From contig PBPV01000077.1 in assembly GCA_002724815.1 (NCBI GenBank), forward strand, positions 26,700 to 33,349: a stretch of DNA of 6,650 bases. Reading direction: 5' to 3'. Below are positions 1 to 5,520 of this stretch, piece after piece. The translations under genes were made by a program, and so were the position numbers. Source of the stretch: Methanobacteriota archaeon (lineage in GTDB: Archaea > Thermoplasmatota > Poseidoniia > Poseidoniales > Thalassarchaeaceae). Numbering within the stretch: the first letter of the stretch is position 1; each line of letters opens with the position of its first letter. The notes beneath the pieces were generated by a model. It did not search any database. It was not told the DNA's origin and saw only the letters and a program-made list of their open reading frames with translations.

Positions 1-387
1 GATCGAAGTCGCACCTACACAAACAACATCATGGAGATTCACGATTACCTCGGCATTGAAGCGGCTCGACAGGCCATTATCAATGAGATGATTTTGACAC
101 TTGAAGGTGCACGCCTTGATGTCGATTCACGACACCTTCTGTTGGTCGCCGATGTCATGACCAGTGAAGGTGAAGTTCGTGCCATTGGTCGACACGGTGT
201 CTCGGGTACTAAGCACAGTATCCTTGCCAGAGCCGCTTTCGAAGTCACAGTGAATCACCTGCTACAAGCAGGAATTATTGGTGAGCGTGACAACCTAACC
301 GGTGTCGCTGAGAATATCATCGTAGGACAACCCATCGCTCTTGGAACTGGAAGCGTGGAATTGTTCTACATCCCTGAACACGAATAA
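1..387 (+). CDS. rpoA2: DNA-directed RNA polymerase subunit A'' (C-terminal part)
   Basis: This is the C-terminal 128 residues of the archaeal RNA polymerase largest-subunit fragment A''. The gene enters from the left edge in frame from base 1, so the ATG at 31 is internal: the residues before it ([20 protein letters not shown]) already belong to the conserved family sequence. The block [20 protein letters not shown] followed by [10 protein letters not shown] and [19 protein letters not shown] is the hallmark C-terminal conserved region of the largest RNAP subunit, part of the clamp/cleft base of the cytoplasmic transcribing enzyme. It ends with TAA, 43 nt before the next gene rpl30e, which matches the usual archaeal rpoA2-rpl30e order and suggests co-transcription. 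Whether A' and A'' are split or fused here cannot be seen because the upstream part is missing. Identification is very secure. Confidence 0.96.
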   Translation, partial: DRSRTYTNNIMEIHDYLGIEAARQAIINEMILTLEGARLDVDSRHLLLVADVMTSEGEVRAIGRHGVSGTKHSILARAAFEVTVNHLLQAGIIGERDNLTGVAENIIVGQPIALGTGSVELFYIPEHE

Positions 388-418
388 GTATCAACCATGA
401 GAAGCAATAGTGGAGAAT

Positions 419-423
419 GGAGG
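419..423 (+). promoter_or_regulatory. Shine-Dalgarno site of rpl30e
   Basis: GGAGG lies 7 nt before the ATG at 431. It decides the start in favour of 431 rather than the in-frame GTG at 410, which would place the ribosome site inside the coding region and add seven residues not expected in L30e. Confidence 0.75.
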
Positions 424-430
424 AAAAAGA

Positions 431-730
431 ATGGACCTAAGTCGACAATTGAAAACTGCAATCAAAACCGGTGACCTTACTTTCGGTCAGAATCAAGCAT
501 CCAATGCCTGCGCCAATGGTCAGGCGAAAATGCTGATTTTTGCCGTAAACTGCCCGCAAGCCTACATCGATGATCTTCGAGCACGTCACCCTGATGTGCC
601 CATGCACCGAACTGATTTGGTCAATCGTGAGTTGGGTTCAGCCTGTGCTAAGCCGTTCCCTGTCAGCACCATCTGTGTGCGTGGTGAGGGTGGCAGTGAG
701 TTGCTGAGTTTACCCCCGAATCTAGATTGA
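431..730 (+). CDS. rpl30e: 50S ribosomal protein L30e
   Basis: A 99-residue protein of the L7Ae/L30e/S12e RNA-binding superfamily, about the normal length for archaeal L30e, which binds 23S rRNA in the large ribosomal subunit. The N-terminus (MDLSRQLKTAIKTGDLTFG) is the typical L30e opening helix, and QASNACANGQAKMLIFAVNC is the helix-strand region that carries the kink-turn RNA-binding surface of this fold. The C-terminal half keeps the family pattern of a short hydrophobic strand (FPVSTICV) before the end. It follows rpoA2 directly, the conserved archaeal position, and is probably part of the RNA polymerase operon. The ATG at 431 is chosen because of the GGAGG 7 nt upstream. The call combines the visible sequence pattern with the strongly conserved gene order. 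Confidence 0.9.
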   Translation: MDLSRQLKTAIKTGDLTFGQNQASNACANGQAKMLIFAVNCPQAYIDDLRARHPDVPMHRTDLVNRELGSACAKPFPVSTICVRGEGGSELLSLPPNLD

Positions 731-784
731 TTTGAAATCAGGTCCTGTTCATTGGGAACTGACGGAGTGTTCAAGGGCGTTAGG

Positions 785-799
785 GTCGCCGAAGGCGAC
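785..799 (+). repeat. Small inverted repeat just before the start of the next gene
   Basis: GTCGCC and GGCGAC form a perfect 6-bp stem around a GAA triloop, ending one base before the ATG at 801. In mRNA this could fold over the weak ribosome-binding stretch GAAGG (791-795). It could be a translational control hairpin, or chance if translation starts at the upstream TTG (732) and the stretch is coding. Confidence 0.35.
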
Positions 800-800
800 A

Positions 801-1748
801 ATGGAGTCGTTGATTCGCGATTTGCTCAAGCAACTCGGGGCGACCCTTGATCCTCCTCCCTCACACGCCCCCTGTCCTGGAATCAACCTCTTGGGGGTCC
901 TCAATCGACCACCAGTGACACAAAGTAGTGCTGCATTGGCAAAAGGTACCCACGTTTGGCACGCCCATGATGGGTGGGCCCCATTGGACAATTTGGAAGT
1001 TGAACGCTGGTTGGTCGATGCTCCAACAGGAAATCATTGGCTGCTTTCTGAACGTCCACTTCAGTTGGAACAAAATCCCACTCGTTCGGGTGTTGAATAC
1101 GAAGTCTGGGGTCCAGATCGCTTTGCACAATGGCTCGGTAATGCTGTTCTGAATGGGGACCTAAATGCCATGGTCCCCTCAAATTTGACTCCAACGGAAG
1201 ATGAGGAAATACCTCCTCAATCAGCACCTGCGGATTCTGAAATGGGTCCGGCTGCCCTTCGCCCTCAAGTCGAACTTGAACCCGTGCTGGAGAAATTGTC
1301 ACTCACACACGCTGAGCACCGACCCGTACTGTTGAGTGCAAGGATCTGGACGGTCACTGGCATTTTACGGGGTCCCAAAGATGCAGCAGAACGAGGTTGG
1401 TGGGAGTTAATTGAAGATCCATTCTTAGGTGAAATCCACCAGTTGGAGACACTGGAGAAACTAGATTTCATCCCAAATCTAGAACGCATAGAACCCAAAA
1501 TTTGGCCTGAACAAGCTCAAATCGCTCCCCACTTGGCCAAGAGATGTGAGGAACGACGCCATTACGTCGTGACCGAATCAAGTGGTCAAAATCAAGTTCA
1601 AGGAAGTGTGCTGCATTGGTGGAAATTAGATCCCTCAAGTGCTGAAATGACTCCAAGGTTGGCCCTTTTACCGGCTTGGCAGATTCGTATTCCTGAGCGT
1701 GGTTTGGCACTAATCCATGGGTTAAATGGACAATTGGTCCCCATGTAA
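801..1748 (+). CDS. Uncharacterised tryptophan-rich protein downstream of rpl30e
   Basis: A 315-residue protein that I do not recognise. The ATG at 801 gives a natural amphipathic opening (MESLIRDLLKQLG). A TTG at 732, one base after the rpl30e stop, would add 23 less typical residues, and neither start has a convincing Shine-Dalgarno site. Two regions are visible: residues about 28-125, with VWHAHDGWAPL, VERWLV and EVWGPDRFAQWLGNAVLNGD, and residues about 153-315, with IWTVTGILRG, RGWWELIEDPFLGEI, LHWWKLD and LALLPAWQIRIPERG. They are joined by an acidic, proline-rich linker at about 126-152. The protein has 13 tryptophans (about 4%), many at strand-like positions. I see no signal peptide, membrane segment or familiar catalytic motif, so it is probably cytoplasmic. 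The tight spacing to rpl30e suggests it is read with the RNA polymerase/L30e operon, but its function is unknown. It ends 2 nt from the convergent purP stop. Confidence 0.8.
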   Translation: MESLIRDLLKQLGATLDPPPSHAPCPGINLLGVLNRPPVTQSSAALAKGTHVWHAHDGWAPLDNLEVERWLVDAPTGNHWLLSERPLQLEQNPTRSGVEYEVWGPDRFAQWLGNAVLNGDLNAMVPSNLTPTEDEEIPPQSAPADSEMGPAALRPQVELEPVLEKLSLTHAEHRPVLLSARIWTVTGILRGPKDAAERGWWELIEDPFLGEIHQLETLEKLDFIPNLERIEPKIWPEQAQIAPHLAKRCEERRHYVVTESSGQNQVQGSVLHWWKLDPSSAEMTPRLALLPAWQIRIPERGLALIHGLNGQLVPM

Positions 1749-1750
1749 TA

Positions 1751-2908
1751 TCACGTAAGGACTTCATCTAGGCGGTCTTGCTCGACAGCTCTTCGGATTT
1801 CCATTGCGATTCTACGCCCACTGCTCATGGGTTTTCTCCAAGTCGCGTTACCGTAAGGGTGGCCTACATTGACATGAACATTGGTTCCACCACCCAATCG
1901 TGGTGCAACATCGTAGATGTAGTAGTCCATATCCTTGTCAATGCATGTCTGCAAACAAAAAGGACCGATGATTCCAGGGTCATAGTGTTCTTTGCTGGCC
2001 GTGATGAATTTCTCACCCAACTCAAATGCCTTTTCCAGAAGGCTCTCGCGAATCGTCGCAGTGTTGTGGCCGACCACCGTCATTTCTGGAATTTGCTGAT
2101 GAGCAGGCATTGTCATCTGCTGTGGTGCAGGAAGGCGTACATGTCCATCCAAGGATGACTCGAATCTCCAGTCAACACCCAATAACTCTAGTTTGGGCAT
2201 ATCTTCTTCCAATGGGCTGTAAAAGAAATTCAGGTTGAAAACTGGGCCGATGACGTAGCGTTCAATACGTGCCCCGTCTAGACTGGCTTGATCAATCACA
2301 CCCTCCTTTAGCAATGTAGATGCTTTCTGTGAATACTCTTCGAAAGACGAGCAAGTGAAGAATCCTCGTTCCAATTTTTTCTGAGCATGGTGCAATTTGA
2401 CGATGACCAAGCAATCAATGTCCTCAGGGTTTTCGATGGCTTCGGGGTAAGGGAGTCCAGCCTGTTCTAGGATCCAATAGTAATCCTGCTCTTCTGTACG
2501 CTCTTCCATTCTCAACATGTTTCGACTTCCAAACAATGGCACGCGGAAATCATTCTCAATCTTCTCGATGGGGCTGTATGATGTAAACGATCGATTTGGG
2601 ATGTAGATAACATTCCTGTCTCGCATTTGTTGTTGGAAATCAGGTGCCATAACATCGTTGAAGGAATCCAGTACAATGGCCTTGTCAACCATGCCTCTTG
2701 TGACGCGGCCGGAGGAATTACGACGTGTTTTGAAGTATTGAGAGTAGGTTTTTTCCCGACCTTTTTGACAGTATGCAACGGTCGGAAATCCCTCTTCGAT
2801 CGCTCCATCGCAAATATCCAATGCACTATGACTCGCCGTCATTCCGATTCGCAACTTGAGTTGGTCATATTCGTCGATAATCTCACGAATGTCTTGAGAA
2901 CCAATCAT
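1751..2908 (-). CDS. purP: FAICAR synthetase (5-formaminoimidazole-4-carboxamide ribonucleotide synthetase) PurP
   Basis: A 385-residue ATP-grasp enzyme, close to the usual 360-390. The family uses ATP and formate to convert AICAR to FAICAR, the penultimate step of archaeal de novo purine synthesis, instead of the folate-dependent PurH route. Landmarks, numbered from the ATG at 2908: SHSALDICDGA (26-36), FGSRNMLRMEE (126-136), VIVK (168-171) entering the nucleotide loop, ERYVIG (216-221), FFYSPL (228-233), LLGVDWRFESSLDGHVRLP (243-261), IGPFCLQ (314-320) and DVAPRLGGGTN (333-343). The C-terminus (SSGRRIAMEIRRAV) is also typical. The loop after VIVK reads LHHAQKKLERGFF rather than the glycine-rich loop I recall from Methanocaldococcus PurP, suggesting another PurP subgroup. 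ATG 2908 is preferred over GTG 2923 because MIGSQDIREI aligns with the known N-terminus. It starts 4 nt after the upstream coiled-coil gene, with a weak GGTGG ribosome site at about 2917-2921. Confidence 0.92.
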   Translation of the reverse strand: MIGSQDIREIIDEYDQLKLRIGMTASHSALDICDGAIEEGFPTVAYCQKGREKTYSQYFKTRRNSSGRVTRGMVDKAIVLDSFNDVMAPDFQQQMRDRNVIYIPNRSFTSYSPIEKIENDFRVPLFGSRNMLRMEERTEEQDYYWILEQAGLPYPEAIENPEDIDCLVIVKLHHAQKKLERGFFTCSSFEEYSQKASTLLKEGVIDQASLDGARIERYVIGPVFNLNFFYSPLEEDMPKLELLGVDWRFESSLDGHVRLPAPQQMTMPAHQQIPEMTVVGHNTATIRESLLEKAFELGEKFITASKEHYDPGIIGPFCLQTCIDKDMDYYIYDVAPRLGGGTNVHVNVGHPYGNATWRKPMSSGRRIAMEIRRAVEQDRLDEVLT

Positions 2909-2912
2909 CCGA

Positions 2913-3812
2913 TTAACCACCACGTTGCAAAGCCATCAATTCCTCTGTGGACAATGTTTCACCGGACATCAACTTGGACATGAGGTCCTGCACTTCAACT
3001 CGCGCTGGTGCCCCAGTTCCTGATTTGGATTCTGTGACCTTTCCACGGTTGTTGTGGGCTCTGACAATGTCAAGAATTGAATGCAAGCAGCGGAGACTTA
3101 CAATGTAACTCTGGTGAGCTTGGTCAGCCTCTCTCTTGGCACGACGGACTTCGGCCTGACTGCCATCAGCTTGCTCACGTAGGCGATCGACTTCTTCACT
3201 CAACTTGAGCATCAAGTCGTGAGCCTCTTGGGCGCTTTCTGCGGCAACGGTCACCTCTTGATGAGCCGCTTCCTGAGCATCGATTGCAACCTGGAGTGAT
3301 GCTCTGGCATCCTTGAGTTCCACGTTCGAGTCTTCTTTTTCTGACATGTCCCGCAATTTCCGCTTCATCCGCTTCAATCGGTTCATGGCCTTATCCTCGT
3401 TTTTACCAACGTGAATACCCATCTCAAATTCGTTCTCAAGGATTTGGATTTTCCTTCGCAGTGATGCAGGAGTGTCTTCTTTTTCTCTGCGACCTCTTCG
3501 ACCGCCACGACCTTGTTCCTGATGCGATTCAGGAGACATTTCCCGAATGGCTTGCTTAGCATCGCGAACCAACTGATTCTTTTCAGCACGTTCAGCCTTG
3601 GCAGTTCGTACGGCTGCATTTGCCTCATCGCGGATGACTTTTTGCCGCTGAACTTCGGAGATTAACTCACGTACTTGGCTATTGTAGGTATTTCGCGTGC
3701 CTATGAATTCACGCATTTTCTCGTTCAAACCGTCACGGTTTTCACGACTTGTCGTGGCTTTTTTGTCGACGATCTTGCGAAGATCTTCCAACTTCGGTAG
3801 AATCTGTTCCAT
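2913..3812 (-). CDS. Archaeal coiled-coil protein (COG1340-like)
   Basis: A 299-residue, highly charged protein dominated by long helices. Residues 1-95 and 155-250 are rich in E, K, R, Q and A with heptad-like spacing, as in long antiparallel coiled coils. Between them are an arginine/glycine-rich patch (QGRGGRRGRREKED, 100-113) and a segment of the type LRRKIQILENEFEMG (118-132) that resembles the hinge of the uncharacterised archaeal COG1340 coiled-coil family. A flexible stretch (about 254-271) leads to a compact C-terminal motif, VEVQDLMSKLM then SGETLSTEELMALQRGG (272-299), which recurs in the other coiled-coil protein of this window. There is no signal peptide or membrane segment. The ATG at 3812 is chosen over GTG 3821 because GAGGTGA at 3818-3824 is correctly spaced. 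It is first in an apparent operon with purP. The exact function is unknown; automated pipelines may give such proteins unsupported enzyme names. Confidence 0.82.
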   Translation of the reverse strand: MEQILPKLEDLRKIVDKKATTSRENRDGLNEKMREFIGTRNTYNSQVRELISEVQRQKVIRDEANAAVRTAKAERAEKNQLVRDAKQAIREMSPESHQEQGRGGRRGRREKEDTPASLRRKIQILENEFEMGIHVGKNEDKAMNRLKRMKRKLRDMSEKEDSNVELKDARASLQVAIDAQEAAHQEVTVAAESAQEAHDLMLKLSEEVDRLREQADGSQAEVRRAKREADQAHQSYIVSLRCLHSILDIVRAHNNRGKVTESKSGTGAPARVEVQDLMSKLMSGETLSTEELMALQRGG

Positions 3813-3817
3813 TCGGT

Positions 3818-3824
3818 TCACCTC
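3818..3824 (-). promoter_or_regulatory. Shine-Dalgarno site of the first coiled-coil gene
   Basis: Read on the minus strand this is GAGGTGA, an excellent match to the complement of the archaeal 16S rRNA 3' end, ending 5 nt before the ATG at 3812. It overlaps the alternative GTG at 3821 and therefore argues against that start. Confidence 0.75.
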
Positions 3825-3855
3825 GTTGTTCTAGCCACGTTAGAACATCGGTAGC

Positions 3856-3870
3856 CCTCCCAACTGGAGG
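3856..3870. repeat. Inverted repeat CCTCC-N5-GGAGG in the divergent intergenic region
   Basis: CCTCC and GGAGG arms of 5 bp flank CAACT. It lies between the TATA-like element at 3873-3880 and the expected leftward transcription start near 3850, a position where a bound factor could block initiation. The GGAGG arm has no start codon behind it on the plus strand, so it is not a ribosome site there. Short enough to be chance. Confidence 0.3.
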
Positions 3871-3872
3871 TG

Positions 3873-3880
3873 CCATATAA
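3873..3880 (-). promoter_or_regulatory. Putative archaeal TATA box for the coiled-coil/purP operon
   Basis: Read on the minus strand this is TTATATGG, the only good TATA-like octamer in the divergent intergenic region. Using the normal archaeal spacing of about 25-27 nt, transcription would start near 3850, giving a leader of roughly 38 nt that contains the Shine-Dalgarno site at 3818-3824. The upstream BRE-like bases (AGCGA) are not a strong match. This is inference from sequence and spacing only. Confidence 0.4.
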
Positions 3881-3897
3881 TCGCTACTCTTCTGCAT

Positions 3898-3914
3898 CGC
3901 CCCCTATGGGGGCG
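3898..3914. repeat. Perfect palindrome CGCCCCC-TAT-GGGGGCG between divergent genes
   Basis: Two perfect 7-bp arms surround a TAT centre in the 172-nt space between the leftward coiled-coil/purP operon and the rightward KaiC-like gene. It is followed by TTATTCAT (3915-3922), a weak TATA-like stretch for rightward transcription. Its place between divergent promoters fits an operator for a dimeric regulator. As RNA it would form a strong GC hairpin, but there is no T-run behind it, so a terminator is less likely. Confidence 0.5.
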
Positions 3915-3984
3915 TTATTCATGCGTCGAACTGAAACTTAGAGAACGATTAAACCCCGCCCGTGAATGGCAACAATCGATTCAC

Positions 3985-4668
3985 ATGTTTATAGACGGAA
4001 TGCCTGGGATGGACCGAGTATTGGCGACTGATGTCAACGCACCTTATCTCACCTTAGTTACAGGGCCTCCGGGTGCAATGAAGTCTTCATTCTGTTTGTC
4101 ATTGGCATCCAACCACCTCCGCCAGTCAGGCGGTTTTGGCCTCTACTGCACCGTTGAGGAAACGACCAACAGTTTGCTACGAGCTTCTCATTCGCTTGGC
4201 CTGTCACTGCCACCAAATCTGCAAATCACTGATTTCACTGAATTGCGTAATGAAAACGAAGCGATGGATTACCTCAAGTTTACCCAGAAAATGATTGAGC
4301 ATTTCAAGCGAGAAAGAGGGGATGCATTCTCTGTATTTGTATTGGATTCACTGGGGGCAATTTACAGTTTGACAAGTGTAGATGAAGAAATGCGGAAAAG
4401 GATGTTCAAATTCTTTGAGTTTTGTCGAAGCCAGAATTTGCATACATTTGTGATTACAGAGCGTCAGGCAGGTGAGAATGCCGAGCTTGAAGGCAACGAA
4501 GGCTTCCTAGCCGATTGCATTCTGAATCTCGGTCTCGACCGTCGCAATGGACAAATCGTGCGCACCCTGCAAATCGAAAAAATGCGACATGTGCGCCACT
4601 CAATGGAAAAGCAAGCGATGGAAGTTACCGGTGCAGGAGTCAGTTTGCTCGGGCCTTTGTTCGATTAA
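3985..4668 (+). CDS. Single-domain KaiC-like (RecA-fold) ATPase
   Basis: A 227-residue P-loop ATPase of the KaiC/RadA-like group, one KaiC domain long. The opening (DGMPGMDRVLATD) matches the family's GxPGLDxLL entry. Walker A is GPPGAMKS (27-34), the paired acidic residues after strand 2 are E58-E59 in TVEETTNSLLRA, and Walker B is VFVLDS (117-122) with D121. The C-terminal part keeps FLADCILNLGLD (174-185) followed by LQIEKMRHVRHSMEK (195-209), like the R-x-L-x-x-x-K-M-R-x-x-x-H strand pair of KaiC domains. Walker A has methionine where the glycine before the lysine normally stands. No second KaiC domain or recognisable phosphorylation region is present, so it is not a clock KaiC; archaeal relatives act in signalling or as assembly ATPases such as ArlH. 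It has no visible Shine-Dalgarno site and may be leaderless or nearly so. It converges on the Roadblock gene with a 4-nt overlap. Confidence 0.88.
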   Translation: MFIDGMPGMDRVLATDVNAPYLTLVTGPPGAMKSSFCLSLASNHLRQSGGFGLYCTVEETTNSLLRASHSLGLSLPPNLQITDFTELRNENEAMDYLKFTQKMIEHFKRERGDAFSVFVLDSLGAIYSLTSVDEEMRKRMFKFFEFCRSQNLHTFVITERQAGENAELEGNEGFLADCILNLGLDRRNGQIVRTLQIEKMRHVRHSMEKQAMEVTGAGVSLLGPLFD

Positions 4669-4985
4669 GGTAAATCGAGAATTCTTGCTGCCGCATCTTG
4701 CAGAATACTTCGTGCCGAACCGACATTCACCGCCTGTGAAGCTACGGCAAGTAAGATTCGATTTTCATCGACACGATTTGACAATAGTATTGTTTCGTTT
4801 GTTCGAATCATCATCTTTGCTGGGGTCTCGGGCGCGAGAAGATCCAACCCATGCCAATTGGCTACAATGGATTCAGCATCGGGATTGTCAGGTGCATTGG
4901 CAACCGGCAATGCATCAGGACCAATCAATGCGACCCATTGAATGCCTTCATGGTCAAGAATATCCTGCATCAAACGGTCTCGCAT
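4665..4985 (-). CDS. Roadblock/LC7-like domain protein
   Basis: A 106-residue protein with the size and pattern of a single Roadblock/LC7 domain: an N-terminal helix (RDRLMQDILDHEG), a strand-turn-strand (IQWVALIGPDALPVANA, 15-31), a middle helix (about 36-49), then two strands around TNETILLSNR and NRILLAVASQ, and a final helix (about 89-104, ARSILQDAAARILDLP). Such proteins form dimers that in bacteria and archaea act on small Ras-like GTPases (as MglB acts on MglA) or serve as scaffolds. No GTPase gene is visible here. It is the last gene of the leftward cluster, 25 nt after the GNAT gene. Its stop overlaps that of the KaiC-like ATPase through a shared TTAA. The start could also be the ATG five codons further in (4970); neither has a clear ribosome site. 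The domain call rests on pattern resemblance rather than a diagnostic motif. Confidence 0.68.
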   Translation of the reverse strand: MRDRLMQDILDHEGIQWVALIGPDALPVANAPDNPDAESIVANWHGLDLLAPETPAKMMIRTNETILLSNRVDENRILLAVASQAVNVGSARSILQDAAARILDLP

Positions 4986-5010
4986 GAACTGTCGTATCGA
5001 AGACAGGGCA

Positions 5011-5520
5011 TCATTGTGACGATGCTTGAACCCGCAAAGGGCCCATCATTAACCAACCATCATGACCTCGATAGAATCCTGTGATGTATCCTCTAGGACG
5101 AAGTCCTCGACGGTGATACAATCGAATTGCTGCAGTATTGTCTTGACGAACTTCAAGTTGGACCCGCTTCATTCCGAGATTTTTGGCTGCCAGAGCAAAC
5201 GTCGACCAACCTTGAGCACCGAATCCTTTCCCTTGTAAATCGGTAGATATAGAGAACGCCAAAACCCTCGCAGTTTGTTTATTGAGTTTCATGGCCCAGA
5301 AAATTCCGTAATCTTTGCGCCCATCAGAAAGTACCCACATTCCGAACCTTTCATCCAATGGCAACATCTGCAACCGCTTCGTATCGTACAATTCACCCGT
5401 CGTTTCATAGATCAATTGTCTTGCTTCTATCAAACGATGATGGTTCCAATGACTCAATGACGGAGACTTTACCCATTCGAGGTGGTCCAATACATCACCG
5501 CTGTCGTCGTTCTCGTTCAT
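5011..5520 (-). CDS. GNAT-family N-acetyltransferase
   Basis: A 169-residue acetyl-CoA-dependent acetyltransferase. The acetyl-CoA pyrophosphate-binding motif A is visible as LAFSISTDLQGKGFGAQG (87-104), with the core Q-G-K-G-F-G at 96-101 fitting [QR]xxGx[GA]. Motif B is QLEVRQDNTAAIRLYHRRGL (121-140), with the conserved N128, A131 and Y135, the last a candidate general acid as in RimI-like enzymes. The end (RPRGYITGFYRGHDGWLMMG) is the usual C-terminal strand region. The first 30 or so residues are acidic and not part of the fold. The substrate cannot be told: RimI-type protein N-terminal acetylation is possible, but so are small-molecule or lysine targets. The ATG at 5520 overlaps the upstream coiled-coil gene by 26 nt and has no clear Shine-Dalgarno site, so translation may be coupled or start a little further in, for example at TTG 5490. 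Confidence 0.85.
   Translation of the reverse strand: MNENDDSGDVLDHLEWVKSPSLSHWNHHRLIEARQLIYETTGELYDTKRLQMLPLDERFGMWVLSDGRKDYGIFWAMKLNKQTARVLAFSISTDLQGKGFGAQGWSTFALAAKNLGMKRVQLEVRQDNTAAIRLYHRRGLRPRGYITGFYRGHDGWLMMGPLRVQASSQ

Noticed and set aside
1..4. Window begins with GATC, possibly a clone junction
   Set aside because: The reading frame of rpoA2 runs smoothly from base 1 and a four-base site is too short to mean anything.
1155..1178. Inverted repeat GGGGACC - 10 nt - GGTCCCC
   Set aside because: It lies well inside the coding region of the unknown protein, has no T-run or promoter context, and is explained by the codons there.
901..1302. 133-codon minus-strand open frame
   Set aside because: It is a shadow of the unknown protein at 801-1748, whose frame is longer and follows rpl30e directly; no ribosome site or family pattern.
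1778..2158. Long plus-strand open frame opposite purP
   Set aside because: It is antisense to the C-terminal half of purP, which has clear family motifs; the translation has no recognisable pattern and no ribosome site.
3866..3872. Plus-strand GGAGGTG resembling a ribosome-binding site
   Set aside because: No start codon follows at suitable spacing, and it is one arm of the short inverted repeat at 3856-3870.
3898..3922. Palindrome followed by TTATT as an intrinsic terminator
   Set aside because: It lies between divergent genes with no gene ending nearby and has no real T-run, so an operator is the better reading.
4547..4987. 146-codon plus-strand open frame across the KaiC-like end and Roadblock gene
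   Set aside because: It overlaps two better-supported genes on both strands; its translation is rich in C, H and S without family resemblance.
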